A DNA stretch of 64,000 nt from positions 720,501 to 784,500 of the forward strand of contig NZ_CP084910.1 of NCBI RefSeq assembly GCF_020535245.1. The letters are read 5' to 3'. This DNA is from Asticcacaulis sp. AND118. GTDB lineage: Bacteria; Pseudomonadota; Alphaproteobacteria; Caulobacterales; Caulobacteraceae. Below are positions 55,196-64,000 of the stretch, one piece after another. Both the position numbers and the translations under genes were made by a program. Position 1 is the first letter of the stretch. Every line of letters begins with the position of its first letter. Under the pieces are notes generated by a model, which was not told where the DNA came from, did not search any database, and saw only the letters and a program-made list of their open reading frames with translations.

Positions 55196-55301
55196 CCCTT
55201 CTCCCTTGAGGGAGAAGGTGGCCCGACAGGGCCGGATGAGGGGGAGGTCGGCGCGGATCGCCCCCCTCACCCCAGCCCTCTCCCTCAAGGGAGAGGGGGC
55301 C
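55196..55301. repeat. Palindromic intergenic repeat, family B
   Basis: Inverted arms CCCTTCTCCCTTGAGGGAGAAGG and CCCTCTCCCTCAAGGGAGAGGGGG flank an inner GGATGAGGGGGAGG/CCCCCCTCACCCC pair. It is a different consensus from family A but has the same two-stage palindrome layout; this type is widespread in proteobacterial intergenic regions. Confidence 0.85.
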
Positions 55302-55402
55302 AAGAAAGAACGCGTTCCATGTTTGCTTCTTCCTAAAATTTCGTCCCTTGGGTTGCAAGCCCCTTGACCTGCGGCCATTTGGCCTTTTGAGGTTGAAATC
55401 GT

Positions 55403-55517
55403 CCTCCCCTGCGAAGCGGGGGAGGTGGACGCGAAGCGGACGGAGGGGGCCCTTCCGTCGGTTTTGCCCCCTCCGGCGAGACGGGCTCGCCATCTCCCCC
55501 GCTTCGCAGGGGAGGAG
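55403..55517. repeat. Palindromic intergenic repeat, family A (copy 3)
   Basis: Outer arms CCTCCCCTGCGAAGCGGGGGAGG and CTCCCCCGCTTCGCAGGGGAGG are almost perfect inverted copies; an inner pair GACGGAGGGGGC/GCCCCCTCC is also present. The right edge GGAGGAG is the only Shine-Dalgarno-like sequence before tsaD at 55528. Confidence 0.9.
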
Positions 55518-55527
55518 AAAGGTACTT

Positions 55528-56661
55528 ATGAGTTTATGCGTACTGGGTATCGAATCGAGCTGTGACGAAACCGCCGTCTCTGTGGTGAGACGCGGCGACG
55601 ACGGTGCGGTCGAAGTCCTGTCTTCCGTCATCCATTCGCAGGTGGTGGCGCACGCCGCCTATGGCGGGGTCGTGCCGGAAATCGCCGCGCGCAGCCACGT
55701 CGAAACCATCGACGATCTGGCGCGGCTGGCCCTGGCGCAGGCCGCGGAAAAAGGCGTGACGGCGGACGATCTCGATGCCGTGGCCGCGACCGCCGGGCCG
55801 GGCCTGATCGGCGGGGTCATGGTCGGGTTAAGCTTCGCCAAGGGGTTCGCCCTGTCGCGCGGTCTGCCGCTGATCGGGGTCAACCATCTCGAAGGGCACG
55901 CCCTGTCGGTGCGCCTGACGCACGATGTGACGTTTCCCTTCCTGCTGCTGCTGGTCTCCGGCGGCCATTGCCAGCTTCTGCACGTGCGCGGTGTCGGTAA
56001 TTACGAACGGCTGGGGACCACGATCGACGACGCGGCGGGCGAAGCCTTCGACAAGATCGCCAAGAGTCTCGGCCTCGGCTATCCGGGCGGTCCGGCGCTG
56101 GAGGCGGAGGCAGCCGAGGGCGACGCCACGCGCTTTACGCTGCCACGCGCGCTGCTGGGACGTAAAGACTGCGATTTTTCCTACTCGGGTCTGAAAACCG
56201 CTGCCGCCAAGATCGCCATGGAGCAGGTCAAAACACCTCAGGACCGCGCCGATCTGTGCGCCTCGGTGCAGGCGGCCATCGCGCGGCAACTGGTCGAACG
56301 CTCCGACCGCGCCATGCAGGCGTTCAAGGTGGAAACCGAGGTCGAGCGTCCGGCCTTTGTCGTCGCCGGAGGGGTCGCCGCCAACAAGACGGTGCGCGCC
56401 GAACTGTCGGCCCTGGCTGAAAAGCATGGGTTCGCGTTTGTCGCCCCGCCGCTCGCCTATTGCACCGACAATGCGGCGATGATTGCGCTGGCCGGGCTGG
56501 AACGCTTTGCCGAAATGCGCGCCGCGCCCGATTATGATGGGGAAAAGCAGGTCCGTGACGGCCTGTCGGCGCTGGCCCGCCCGCGCTGGCCCCTTGACGA
56601 GCGCCGCGCAGTCAGTGCACCCATACACAAGTATTCGGGACGCAAGGGAGCCAAGGCTTGA
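55528..56661 (+). CDS. tsaD: tRNA N6-adenosine threonylcarbamoyltransferase
   Basis: A 377-aa essential enzyme that makes t6A37 on ANN-decoding tRNAs with TsaB, TsaC and TsaE. It begins [18 protein letters not shown], the family N-terminus; the open frame further upstream is only the repeat. The metal-binding histidines are in NHLEGH near residue 114, and ASNK P-loop equivalents are in [11 protein letters not shown] near residue 285. It overlaps gpsA by four bases (TTGA). The usual tsaD-gpsA pairing of proteobacteria supports both calls. Confidence 0.97.
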   Translation: MSLCVLGIESSCDETAVSVVRRGDDGAVEVLSSVIHSQVVAHAAYGGVVPEIAARSHVETIDDLARLALAQAAEKGVTADDLDAVAATAGPGLIGGVMVGLSFAKGFALSRGLPLIGVNHLEGHALSVRLTHDVTFPFLLLLVSGGHCQLLHVRGVGNYERLGTTIDDAAGEAFDKIAKSLGLGYPGGPALEAEAAEGDATRFTLPRALLGRKDCDFSYSGLKTAAAKIAMEQVKTPQDRADLCASVQAAIARQLVERSDRAMQAFKVETEVERPAFVVAGGVAANKTVRAELSALAEKHGFAFVAPPLAYCTDNAAMIALAGLERFAEMRAAPDYDGEKQVRDGLSALARPRWPLDERRAVSAPIHKYSGRKGAKA

Positions 56662-57674
56662 CCCAATTCGCGCACGCCAAAGCCTTTGACAAGGTGGGCA
56701 TTATCGGAGCCGGGGCCTGGGGGACGGCTCTGGCGCAGGTCGCCGCCCGTGCGGGGCGCGAGGTGCTGATCCAGTGCCGCGAACCGGAAGTGGCCGAATC
56801 GATCAATGCGCGTCACGTCAATGCGCTCTACCTGCCGGACCGGGAATTGTTGCCGGAAGTGAAAGCGACCGCCGATCTGGCCGATCTGGCAGGGTGCGAC
56901 TTGATCCTCGCCGTGCCGCCGGCCCAGCATATGCGTGGTTCGCTCAAGGCGTTTGCGCCCTATGTGACCGACGGCTTGCCGATCGTGCTGTGCGCCAAGG
57001 GCGTCGAGCGTGGCAGCGATTGCCTGATGAACGAGGTGCTGGCGGCGACCCTGCCGCAGGCGCGCGCGGCCGTGCTGTCCGGGCCGTCTTTCGCCGCCGA
57101 AGTGGCGCGCGGCCTGCCGACGGCGGTGACGCTGGCGTGCAAGGATGCCGATCTTGGGGCACGGATTTCCACGACTCTGGCGACGCAAACCTTCCGCCCG
57201 TACCTGATCGACGACATGATCGGCGCCGAGGCCGGTGGCGCGCTGAAGAACGTGCTGGCCATCGCCTGCGGGATTTCCGAAGGCAAGGGGCTGGGGCGTT
57301 CGGCGCACGCGGCCCTGATCACGCGCGGTTTTGCCGAGATGACGCGACTGGCCGTGGCGCTGGGGGCGGAAGCCGAGACCCTGGGCGGGCTGTGCGGCAT
57401 GGGCGATCTGGTCCTGTCGTGTTCGTCGCCGCAATCGCGCAATATGAGCGTCGGTCTGGCGCTGGGCGGCGGCAAGACGCTGGCCGAAGCGCTGGAAGGC
57501 AAGATTTCGGTCGCCGAAGGGGTGGAGTCGGCCCCGGCGGTCAAGCATCTGGGCGAAAAGCTCGGCGTCGATCTGCCGATCTGCAACATGGTCGCGACCA
57601 TCCTGTCGGGCGAGGCCAGCGTGGACGAGGCCATCGGCGAACTGATGTCGCGTCCGCTGAAGACGGAACGTTAG
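56658..57674 (+). CDS. gpsA: Glycerol-3-phosphate dehydrogenase [NAD(P)+]
   Basis: A 338-aa cytosolic dehydrogenase making sn-glycerol-3-phosphate for phospholipids. NAD-binding [14 protein letters not shown] is near residue 14, the catalytic Lys lies in [14 protein letters not shown] near residue 195, and [14 protein letters not shown] near 250 matches the family. It starts with TTG overlapping the tsaD stop; no ATG precedes the Rossmann motif. It is followed three bases later by the Rieske gene. Confidence 0.96.
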   Translation: MTQFAHAKAFDKVGIIGAGAWGTALAQVAARAGREVLIQCREPEVAESINARHVNALYLPDRELLPEVKATADLADLAGCDLILAVPPAQHMRGSLKAFAPYVTDGLPIVLCAKGVERGSDCLMNEVLAATLPQARAAVLSGPSFAAEVARGLPTAVTLACKDADLGARISTTLATQTFRPYLIDDMIGAEAGGALKNVLAIACGISEGKGLGRSAHAALITRGFAEMTRLAVALGAEAETLGGLCGMGDLVLSCSSPQSRNMSVGLALGGGKTLAEALEGKISVAEGVESAPAVKHLGEKLGVDLPICNMVATILSGEASVDEAIGELMSRPLKTER

Positions 57675-57677
57675 GCC

Positions 57678-58031
57678 GTGGTCGCGCCGCCGGCCGGCAC
57701 CGTGATCTGCACCTGGGCGGCGCTGCGGGAGACCGGCACGGTCCTGTACCGCAAGAACGGCTTTTTCGGCTTTGTGGTCCTCGATGACTATCTGCCGCGC
57801 GGCTATGTCGATGCCTGCCCGCACAGCGGCATGCCTCTGGGTGGCGGATTGGCCGAAGACGATCTGGACGGCGCGCACTATCAAACGCGCGAGCAGGACG
57901 TGATCGTCTGCTCATGGCACAGCGCGTCGTTCCTCAAGGAAAACGGACTGTGCATTGGCGGTCCCTGCGCCGGCGATCATCTGGAAGCCTGGCCGGTCGA
58001 GCGCCGCGGCGATGAAGTGGTGACGATCTAA
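57678..58031 (+). CDS. Rieske [2Fe-2S] domain protein
   Basis: A 117-aa ferredoxin-like Rieske domain. The two cluster-binding boxes are C-P-H in DACPHSGMPL near residue 47 and C-S-W-H in VCSWHSASF near residue 79. The spacing between them is longer than the common 15-17 residues. It starts with GTG three bases after gpsA and may be translated from the same mRNA. Such small proteins serve as electron carriers or non-oxygenase Rieske subunits; the partner is unknown. Confidence 0.85.
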   Translation: MVAPPAGTVICTWAALRETGTVLYRKNGFFGFVVLDDYLPRGYVDACPHSGMPLGGGLAEDDLDGAHYQTREQDVIVCSWHSASFLKENGLCIGGPCAGDHLEAWPVERRGDEVVTI

Positions 58032-58065
58032 TACTGCTGTGCTAATATTTGGTACAGCAGGAGTA
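58031..58065. promoter_or_regulatory. Candidate ParD operator/promoter palindrome
   Basis: An imperfect inverted repeat ATACTGCTGT / ACAGCAGGAGTAT centred near 58047, just upstream of the antitoxin ATG at 58071. Its position fits autorepression by the ParD-ParE complex. The AGGAG of the right arm also serves as ribosome site. Confidence 0.55.
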
Positions 58066-58070
58066 TCGTT

Positions 58071-58313
58071 ATGACGCGCACGACTTCCATGTCTCTGGGG
58101 GAACATTTCACCAGATTTATCGCCACGCAGGTCGAAGAGGGCCGCTATGGCTCGGCGTCCGATGTGGTGCGCGCCGGATTGCGGCTGCTCGAAGAACATG
58201 AGGCCAAGATCAAGGCGTTGCAGCAGGCGCTGATCGAAGGCGAACAGTCCGGCGTTGCCGAAGCCTTTGACGGTGAAGCCTTTCTGAAAGAGATGCGCGC
58301 CGATCATGGCTGA
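58071..58313 (+). CDS. ParD-type antitoxin
   Basis: An 80-aa antitoxin with the ribbon-helix-helix start ([34 protein letters not shown]), a ParD/CC2985 signature, and a flexible acidic C-terminus that would wrap the toxin. It overlaps the toxin gene by eight bases, antitoxin first, as in ParDE modules, and probably represses its own promoter through the palindrome upstream. Confidence 0.92.
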   Translation: MTRTTSMSLGEHFTRFIATQVEEGRYGSASDVVRAGLRLLEEHEAKIKALQQALIEGEQSGVAEAFDGEAFLKEMRADHG

Positions 58314-58593
58314 GACCTATCGCCTTCGACCGGCGGCGCGTGCCGATCTCGCCGATATCTGGCGATATAGCCGCACGCAATGGTCGGTCGATCAGGCAGA
58401 TCGCTATACGCGGTTGTTGATGACGGCGTTTGACGATCTGGCATCGGGCCGACGAAATGGCAAACCCGTCGTAGTGAGGGTGGGCTACCTGAAATATGCC
58501 TGCGGCTCACATATCATCTATTATCGGTTGGACAATGGACTCGAAATCGTTCGCGTTCTGCATCAGCGCATGGATGTCGAGATCAATCTTTAG
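58306..58593 (+). CDS. ParE-type toxin
   Basis: A 95-aa RelE/ParE-fold protein: [21 protein letters not shown] at the start, [27 protein letters not shown] in the middle and VRVLHQRMD at the end match ParE. The ParE family commonly poisons DNA gyrase. Chromosomal copies support stability of the region or stress responses; the active form needs the antitoxin encoded just upstream. It converges on the creatininase-family gene 11 bases away. Confidence 0.93.
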   Translation: MAETYRLRPAARADLADIWRYSRTQWSVDQADRYTRLLMTAFDDLASGRRNGKPVVVRVGYLKYACGSHIIYYRLDNGLEIVRVLHQRMDVEINL

Positions 58594-58604
58594 TCAGTGG
58601 CAGT

Positions 58605-59351
58605 TTAGGGCCGTTCCTCTGCTTCGAACTTCGCAATATCCTTCAACAACGCCGGGACCGCGGCCTCAAGGATCTGACGCCCCAGTTCGATGCTAGCGAG
58701 CGACGAGTCCGAGCCGATGCGTCCGTCGGGAAAGCGCGCACGATAGTCGAGCGCGTCGCGGATGGGGCCGTTCGGCGCAATCGGCGGGTCCATCGGCACG
58801 TCGCGCACGGCTTCGGGATAGGCGGCCCAGGTCAGGGCGATCTCGGAGGGCGTGGCATGGCTGCCGTGGCCTGTGGGAAAGAGGCGCGCACAAAGGGGCA
58901 TGATGCCCGGCAGATCCCACCAGTTCGACAATTTCAGCGCGAAGGGACAGCGCGTACCCTTCCATGACCATTGGCTGTAAATTTCCGAAAAGGCGGCTTC
59001 GATAGAGGCGACATTGCCGCCGTGGCCGTTGAGGAAATAGATGCGCTCAAAGCCATGTCGGCCAAGCGACTTTACCCAGTCCTCGATTGCGGCCATGAAG
59101 GTCGAGGGGCGCAGCGAGATCGTCCCCGGAAAGCCAAGATGGTGCTGCGCCATGCCGATATTGAAGGTCGGGGCGACCAGAATATCGCCTTCCTTTTCCG
59201 CGGCATGGGCGATGATTTCCGGGCACAGCCAGTCGGTGCCGAGCAACCCCATCGGGCCGTGCTGCTCGTTCGATCCGATAGGGATGATGACCGTCTTCGA
59301 GGTCTGGAGGCGGGCCTCGATTTCCGGCCAGGTGGAATGGGCGAGATGCAT
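58605..59351 (-). CDS. Creatininase-family amidohydrolase
   Basis: A 248-aa protein with the metal-binding pattern of creatininases: Glu and His in SNEQHGPMG near residue 30, Asp in GTDWL, the LNGHGGN motif near residue 110 and Glu in TPSEIAL near residue 170. The family includes creatinine amidohydrolase, MftE and formamide hydrolases acting on small cyclic amides. The substrate is unknown here and no associated pathway genes lie nearby. It is divergent from acs. Confidence 0.9.
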   Translation of the reverse strand: MHLAHSTWPEIEARLQTSKTVIIPIGSNEQHGPMGLLGTDWLCPEIIAHAAEKEGDILVAPTFNIGMAQHHLGFPGTISLRPSTFMAAIEDWVKSLGRHGFERIYFLNGHGGNVASIEAAFSEIYSQWSWKGTRCPFALKLSNWWDLPGIMPLCARLFPTGHGSHATPSEIALTWAAYPEAVRDVPMDPPIAPNGPIRDALDYRARFPDGRIGSDSSLASIELGRQILEAAVPALLKDIAKFEAEERP

Positions 59352-59513
59352 GGCGGCCTCACAGAACGGTCAAAATAGGGTTCCATGCAGATAGGCAATA
59401 TACGACCTATTGCCAAGTTTCACGGCCAATCAAATTGTGGTTGGCTGGCTCGACAGGGCCGTGGAGGCGTCTTATCTCTACGGCAGATAAGCAAGAATAT
59501 GTGTGAGGACGCC

Positions 59514-61460
59514 ATGACGGTCGATACGCTGAACAATACGAATCTCTTTCCGGTGCCGGCCACCTACCCGCGCGCCCATAGCGTGACGGCGGCGGACCTT
59601 AAGGCGCAAAACGATCTGGTGACGTCCGATCCGTGGGCGCACTGGCGCACTCTGGGCGAGGCGCTGGATTGGGTGAAGCCCTTCACGCAGGTCAAGGATG
59701 TCTCCTTCAACCGGGAGGATTTCCGTATCCGCTGGTTCCACGATGGCCAACTGAACGTCGCGACCAACTGCATCGACCGCCACCTGCCGCACAAGGCCGA
59801 TACGGTGGCCTTTATTTTCGAGGGCGACGAACCGGGCGATTCCTATACCGTCACCTATGCTCAACTGGCCGAAGCCGTCGGCAAGCGCGCCAACCTGTTG
59901 AAAAAATATGGCGTGAAGAAGGGCGACCGCGTCACCATCTACATGCCGATGGTCCCGGAAGCGGCCTATTTCATGCTGGCCTGCGCGCGCATCGGCGCCG
60001 TACATTCGGTGGTTTTCGGCGGCTTCTCGCCCGACAGTCTGGCCGGCCGCATCAATGACTGTCAGTCGGAATACGTCGTCACCACCATCGAAGGCCGTCG
60101 CGGCGGCAAGTCGATCCCACTCAAGGCCAATACCGATCTGGCCCTGCTGCAATGCCCCGGCGTGAAGCAGGTCTTCGTCACCGGCAATGGCTGTTCGCTG
60201 AGCCATGACGGACGCGATCTGTGCGTCGATCCGGAACTGGAAACCCTGAGCGCCGACTGCCCGGCGGAGCCGATGAACGCCGAAGACCCGCTGTTCATCC
60301 TCTATACATCGGGCTCTACGGGTAAGCCCAAGGGCGTACTGCACACCACCGGCGGCTATCTCTCCTGGGCGGCCTATACGTTCAAGACCGTCTTCGACTG
60401 GCACGAAGGCGACGTCTACTGGTGCACCGCCGATGTCGGCTGGGTGACCGGCCATTCCTATGTCGTCTATGGCCCGCTGGCCAATGCCGCCACCTCGCTG
60501 ATCTTCGAAGGCGTGCCGAACTACCCCACTGTGTCGCGCTTCTGGGAAGTGATCGACAAGCATCAGGTGACGACCTTCTACACTGCGCCGACGGCCATCC
60601 GCGCCCTGATGCGCGAAGGCGATGCGCCGGTGCTCAAGACCTCGCGCAAGTCGCTGCGCCTGCTGGGCTCGGTGGGCGAGCCGATCAATCCGGAAGCCTG
60701 GCTGTGGTATCACCGCGTCGTCGGCAACGCGAACTGCCCCATCGTCGACACCTGGTGGCAGACCGAGACGGGCGGCCATCTGATCACGCCGGTGCCGGGC
60801 GCGACGGCGCTCAAGCCGGGTTCGGCGACCCGGCCGCTGCCGGGTATCGAGGCCTGTCTGGTCGATAATGAGGGCAAGGTGCTGACCGGCGCGACCGAAG
60901 GCAATCTGTGTATCTGCGACTCGTGGCCGGGTCAGATGCGTTCGGTCTTCGGCGACCATCAGCGTTTCATCGAGACCTACTTCTCGACCTATCCCGGCAA
61001 ATACTTCACCGGCGACGGTGCACGCCGCGACGAGGACGGCTATTACTGGATCACCGGTCGCGTGGATGACGTGCTGAACGTTTCCGGTCACCGTCTCGGC
61101 ACCGCCGAGGTCGAAAGCGCGCTGGTGGCGCACAATGCCGTGGCCGAAGCCGCGGTGGTCGGCTTCCCGCACGACATCAAGGGCCAGGGCATCTACTGCT
61201 ACGTCACGCTGGTGAAGGGAGCGACGCCCACCGACGAACTGAAGACCGAACTGCGCAACTGGGTTCGCCGCGAAATCGGCCCGATTGCTTCGCCGGACGT
61301 CATCCAGTGGGCGCCGGGCCTGCCCAAAACACGCTCAGGCAAGATCATGCGCCGTATCCTGCGCAAGATTGCCGAACGTGATGTGGCTAATCTGGGCGAT
61401 ATCTCGACCCTGGCCGATCCGTCTGTGGTGGCGGACCTCGTGAAGGGCGCGGGCCTGTAA
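59514..61460 (+). CDS. acs: Acetyl-CoA synthetase
   Basis: A 648-aa AMP-forming enzyme; the family length is about 650. The start at 59514 follows TGAGGAC and is preferred over in-frame ATGs at 59499 and 59385. The ATP-binding P-loop [10 protein letters not shown] is near residue 265, [11 protein letters not shown] near 412, and the acetylation-controlled lysine sits in [10 protein letters not shown] near residue 611. With actP/DUF485 (43-45 kb) it supports growth on acetate. Strong terminator follows. Confidence 0.97.
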   Translation: MTVDTLNNTNLFPVPATYPRAHSVTAADLKAQNDLVTSDPWAHWRTLGEALDWVKPFTQVKDVSFNREDFRIRWFHDGQLNVATNCIDRHLPHKADTVAFIFEGDEPGDSYTVTYAQLAEAVGKRANLLKKYGVKKGDRVTIYMPMVPEAAYFMLACARIGAVHSVVFGGFSPDSLAGRINDCQSEYVVTTIEGRRGGKSIPLKANTDLALLQCPGVKQVFVTGNGCSLSHDGRDLCVDPELETLSADCPAEPMNAEDPLFILYTSGSTGKPKGVLHTTGGYLSWAAYTFKTVFDWHEGDVYWCTADVGWVTGHSYVVYGPLANAATSLIFEGVPNYPTVSRFWEVIDKHQVTTFYTAPTAIRALMREGDAPVLKTSRKSLRLLGSVGEPINPEAWLWYHRVVGNANCPIVDTWWQTETGGHLITPVPGATALKPGSATRPLPGIEACLVDNEGKVLTGATEGNLCICDSWPGQMRSVFGDHQRFIETYFSTYPGKYFTGDGARRDEDGYYWITGRVDDVLNVSGHRLGTAEVESALVAHNAVAEAAVVGFPHDIKGQGIYCYVTLVKGATPTDELKTELRNWVRREIGPIASPDVIQWAPGLPKTRSGKIMRRILRKIAERDVANLGDISTLADPSVVADLVKGAGL

Positions 61461-61467
61461 TAAAAAA

Positions 61468-61498
61468 GAAGCCCCGGACTGCTCCGGGGCTTCTTTTT
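61468..61498 (+). terminator. Rho-independent terminator between acs and hemerythrin gene
   Basis: A perfect 10-base-pair stem GAAGCCCCGG/CCGGGGCTTC flanked by A6 and T5, eight bases after the acs stop and three before the hemerythrin stop; it works on both strands. Confidence 0.93.
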
Positions 61499-61500
61499 GA

Positions 61501-61950
61501 TCATGCATCCGCCATCATATCCTTCTTGAGGGCGTCCATATCCTTGGCCAGTTGCCGGGCCTTGGCGGCGTCGAAGTAGCTCTTGGCCTTTTCGAACAGG
61601 CTGCCTTCCTCCTCCTCGAAGTGATGCGCGCAGGCGTGTTTAAGTTCCCCGAAAGCGATCATCCACTCGTCGCTCGATGTCGTCGCCGTCGAAATCCGTT
61701 CGAGAATCTTTTCGATCTCGTCATGCTCTTCGTTGGTGTGATCGAGCTTCTTTTCCACGGCCTTTGAGCGCGTGGCCTTGTCCATGGCCAGATAGAAGCT
61801 CTGCTCCTCGGCCTTGGCGTGAATGACCAGTTCGGCCTTCAGCGTGCGAAACAGCGACAGGCGCGTGCGATCGTCCGGCGCGTCGGCGACCTGATCCATC
61901 AGCTTTTCGAACCGCCGGTGGTCTTTCTTGATATAGTTGTAGATATCCAT
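61501..61950 (-). CDS. Hemerythrin HHE-domain protein
   Basis: A 149-aa four-helix hemerythrin-like protein. Iron ligands are present as His in KKDHRRFEKL, His in VIHAKAEEQSFY, the HTNEEHDEIE pair and HACAHHFEEEE. Such proteins bind O2 or NO, or guard against iron-sulphur damage. The ATG at 61950 has AGGAG 10 bases upstream; longer in-frame extensions overlap the glycosylase gene and are not credible. Confidence 0.92.
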   Translation of the reverse strand: MDIYNYIKKDHRRFEKLMDQVADAPDDRTRLSLFRTLKAELVIHAKAEEQSFYLAMDKATRSKAVEKKLDHTNEEHDEIEKILERISTATTSSDEWMIAFGELKHACAHHFEEEEGSLFEKAKSYFDAAKARQLAKDMDALKKDMMADA

Positions 61951-62047
61951 GGTCCTCGGCTCCTTTTTATTTTGAGAGCGGAGCATTTCATGGACGGTGT
62001 AAGGACGATATGGCGCACCCTCAATCCAGCGTAAGCCGAAGGTAAGT

Positions 62048-62695
62048 TTAGTTAAAAGACCGGTTGGCCTCGCCGCGCCTGACCGCGCCGTACCAGCCCC
62101 ACAGAGCGTGCGACACAACCGAGCGGTAGGGCGCCCAGCGCATCGCGCGCGTCCGGCAATAGGCTTCGTCCGGGCGGGCGTCGAGGCCGTCGAGCCAGCC
62201 GACGGCTTCGCGCAGCGCGATATCGCCGGTAGGAAAGATGTCGAGACGGCCTTCGCAGAACATCAGATAGACCTCCGCCGTCCAGCGGCCGATACCTTTC
62301 AGCGCCGTCAGGTGCGTGATGGCGTCTTCGATGTCGAGACCCCGCACATGGGCGAAATCGACCGAACGGTCGTGGACGGCTTCGGCCAGAATGCGCGCAT
62401 ATCTGACCTTGGGCCGCGACAGGCCATGACCGCGCAGCGCTTCGTCCGACAGGGCCAGCAGTCTGGCGGGCAGGACGTCCACCAGGCCGCCGCGCACCTT
62501 CTGCCAGATGGAGTCGGCGGCCTTGACCGACAATTGCTGTTCGACGATCAGGCGCAGCAGGCCCTCGAAGCCGTCGGCGCGGTGGCGGAAGTTGAGGTCG
62601 CCCACCGTGGCGAACAGGGGCACCAGCGCCGGATCGGCTTCGGCCAGGGCGGCCATATGGGCGCGTTCGAGGGGGACAAGATCACCGGTTATCAT
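62048..62695 (-). CDS. AlkA-type DNA-3-methyladenine glycosylase (HhH-GPD)
   Basis: A 215-aa base-excision glycosylase. The helix-hairpin-helix is LKGIGRWTAEVYLMF near residue 130, and the catalytic Asp lies in IFPTGDIALREA near residue 155, both typical of AlkA-like enzymes that excise alkylated purines. It lacks the Fe-S loop of the Nth family, as expected. It lies 97 bases upstream of the hemerythrin gene on the same strand. Confidence 0.92.
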   Translation of the reverse strand: MITGDLVPLERAHMAALAEADPALVPLFATVGDLNFRHRADGFEGLLRLIVEQQLSVKAADSIWQKVRGGLVDVLPARLLALSDEALRGHGLSRPKVRYARILAEAVHDRSVDFAHVRGLDIEDAITHLTALKGIGRWTAEVYLMFCEGRLDIFPTGDIALREAVGWLDGLDARPDEAYCRTRAMRWAPYRSVVSHALWGWYGAVRRGEANRSFN

Positions 62696-62773
62696 GGGCC
62701 GAGACTTACACGGATGCGCCCGTGCGTCACTTCCCGAATATTGCGGTGCTGTTCACTACTGACAGTTTCAGGC

Positions 62774-62801
62774 TTTTGGGGTCGCGCATCTGACCCCAAA
62801 A
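62774..62801 (-). terminator. Hairpin terminator after the protease-like gene
   Basis: A perfect 10-base-pair stem TTTTGGGGTC/GACCCCAAAA with an 8-base loop, 30 bases after the stop of the minus-strand gene; symmetrical T-runs allow either direction. Confidence 0.75.
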
Positions 62802-62831
62802 CCGCTTCACACTTTTGGGGATGCGCTTGGG

Positions 62832-63659
62832 TTAGCTCTGGATGCAGCCGACCTGCGCCACCCGGTAGTCGCGACGCAGCGTATCCGAGACGATGCCGTA
62901 ATTGCGCCGCGTCAGCAGGTCCTCATGCTCGAAATCGTAGGTGCGCGACGGCGTATGACCGATCTTGGCCAAAGTGGCCGGCGTCGAGGAATAGAGGCGG
63001 CCGCGGCGCGGCTTGGTCTTCAGCGTGATGCCGATGACCTGCGACTGGGCATCGAGGGTCGGGCCGCCCAGAAGCTTGTTGAGGCTGCCGGAAATGTCCT
63101 CCGTGTGGCCGGCTTCGGCCCAGGCCAGAACCGTCTCCGGCGACTCGAACCGCTTGCCGGTCTTGAGCTTGGTCTCGCCGATCAGGCGACCGGTGGCTTC
63201 ACCCACCTGATCGTGCGGGAAGCCTGGCATGAAGCCGCGCATACCCGGCTTGATCGTCTTGGGGTCGGCGAAGGGCAGGGGGCGCGCGCCGCTTTCGGTC
63301 ACCGCCAGCACGTAGTTGTCGAGGCTGCGCTTGTACTGGACGCGGATGCGCACGGCCAGATTGCCCCCCAGATTGAGGAAGGGGTAACGGCAGTTACGGA
63401 TGCTTTCGCGGGCCAGCACCCACTCGCCCGACTTCGACACCGAAAAGGCCGTGCCGCGATAATCGATATCGTTCATCAGCGGCAGGCTGATGACTTCGTT
63501 GTGCGAGAAGGGCGAATAGGTGGCGAATAGGGCCGCCTCGCCGGGGCTGGGCGGCGGCGGGGCGGGCGGCGACATCGACTTGTCGGCCCAGCGACCGGGC
63601 ACGATGACCATCAGCGCCACCGCCGAACCGTAGAGCAGCCAGTCGGGTATGAGGGCCAT
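62832..63659 (-). CDS. Trypsin-like fold protein lacking catalytic residues
   Basis: A 275-aa protein with an N-terminal hydrophobic anchor (about 7-24), a Pro-rich linker and a chymotrypsin/HtrA-like domain. GTAFSVSKSGEWVLARES corresponds to the usual GTGF.V...G.VLTAxH, but the His position is Ser. GGPTLDAQSQVIGI matches the usual GNSGGPLLD..G.VIGI, but the serine position is Leu (KLLGGP). It is therefore probably a pseudoprotease retained for binding. It lies downstream of a DUF350 gene on the same strand. Confidence 0.78.
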   Translation of the reverse strand: MALIPDWLLYGSAVALMVIVPGRWADKSMSPPAPPPPSPGEAALFATYSPFSHNEVISLPLMNDIDYRGTAFSVSKSGEWVLARESIRNCRYPFLNLGGNLAVRIRVQYKRSLDNYVLAVTESGARPLPFADPKTIKPGMRGFMPGFPHDQVGEATGRLIGETKLKTGKRFESPETVLAWAEAGHTEDISGSLNKLLGGPTLDAQSQVIGITLKTKPRRGRLYSSTPATLAKIGHTPSRTYDFEHEDLLTRRNYGIVSDTLRRDYRVAQVGCIQS

Positions 63660-63728
63660 GCTATGCCTTCTCCCAAAAAGAGGTGGCCGGCTTTTGGATC
63701 AGGGAAGGCATCTGAAAAACCCTCCGCC

Positions 63729-64000
63729 TTAGCCGGCGACGGCGGCGGCGAGGATCAGGGCGACGGCCAGCTTGCCTGCCACCAGCAGGACGGCGGCGGA
63801 AACTTCGCCCTCATCGATGCGCTGCGGCAGGCCGGCCAGCAGGAAGTCGACCAGACGGAAGACAAACAGTTGCAGCAGGACCGTCGCGCCGCCCCAGATG
63901 AGGATTTCGCGCACCGAGGTCGAGGCCGACATGGACGCACACAGCGGCACGGCCAGGCCAATGATCACGCCGCCATAGGCGACCGCAGCGGCGGAATTGC
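63729..64000 (-). CDS. DUF350 membrane protein (5' partial)
   Basis: The frame is open to the window end, so the N-terminus is outside; about 89 codons are seen. Three hydrophobic segments and the EVSAAVLLVAGKLAVALILAAAV repeat half match DUF350, a family of small inner-membrane proteins often linked to genes of polyamine or envelope-stress loci. The ATG/GTG at 63968 is only an internal possibility. It precedes the pseudoprotease gene by 69 bases on the same strand. Confidence 0.72.
   Translation of the reverse strand, partial: NSAAAVAYGGVIIGLAVPLCASMSASTSVREILIWGGATVLLQLFVFRLVDFLLAGLPQRIDEGEVSAAVLLVAGKLAVALILAAAVAG

Overview
The window is a GC-rich, densely packed bacterial chromosome segment, most probably from an alphaproteobacterium of the Caulobacteraceae (Asticcacaulis- or Brevundimonas-like; this is inference). 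Pointers are the mitofilin-like gene beside hemC/hemD/hemY, the locus of TonB receptor, SapC, cupin and tryptophan halogenase, the CheR/CheB genes among large hybrid kinases, and a typical ilv/leu gene set. No prophage, insertion sequence, CRISPR array or replication origin was seen.

Left part (1-24.5 kb): a partial GH130-like gene overlaps a type IB topoisomerase. A minus-strand sensory cluster follows (lone receiver, CHASE3/GAF hybrid kinase with three receivers, CheR, CheB, REC-kinase-REC). Next come a 58-aa protein too short for usual ORF cut-offs, a second GH130-like gene, wrbA, a divergent arginyl-tRNA synthetase, an endonuclease III-like gene and the ahpC-ahpF peroxide pair. A carbohydrate-type uptake locus ends the region: TonB receptor preceded by a LacI-type palindrome, then SapC, an HxD cupin and a tryptophan halogenase.

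Middle (24.5-45 kb): an EF-hand protein, a PAS hybrid kinase, tRNA-Ala(CGC), yggT and a DUF167 gene lead into a large branched-chain amino acid cluster on the minus strand. Its order of transcription is leader peptide, attenuator, IlvD-C-like gene, ilvC, ilvB, a short ilvM-type subunit, leuA, ilvE, leuC, leuD, leuB. A full-length ilvD diverges from it. The best find is here: a short ORF rich in rare Val/Leu/Ile codons ends just before a terminator, and a 7-bp alternative pairing fits a ribosome-mediated attenuator. The first gene behind it encodes only a degenerate C-terminal domain of dihydroxy-acid dehydratase. Then follow DUF4197, a Sel1-repeat protein, a DsbD-alpha/DsbA-like pair, and actP with its DUF485 partner (acetate uptake; acs lies at 59.5 kb).

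Right part (45-64 kb): envelope proteins of unknown role and a secreted cyclophilin are followed by a small AT-richer island with two decayed regulators (TetR fragment, frameshifted Xre) and two secreted proteins, directly beside the 3' end of tRNA-Thr(CGT). Then come hemY/mitofilin/hemD/hemC, two families of palindromic intergenic repeats, tsaD-gpsA-Rieske, a ParDE toxin-antitoxin pair, a creatininase-family gene, acs, a hemerythrin, an AlkA-like glycosylase, a protease homologue without catalytic residues, and a DUF350 gene cut by the window end.
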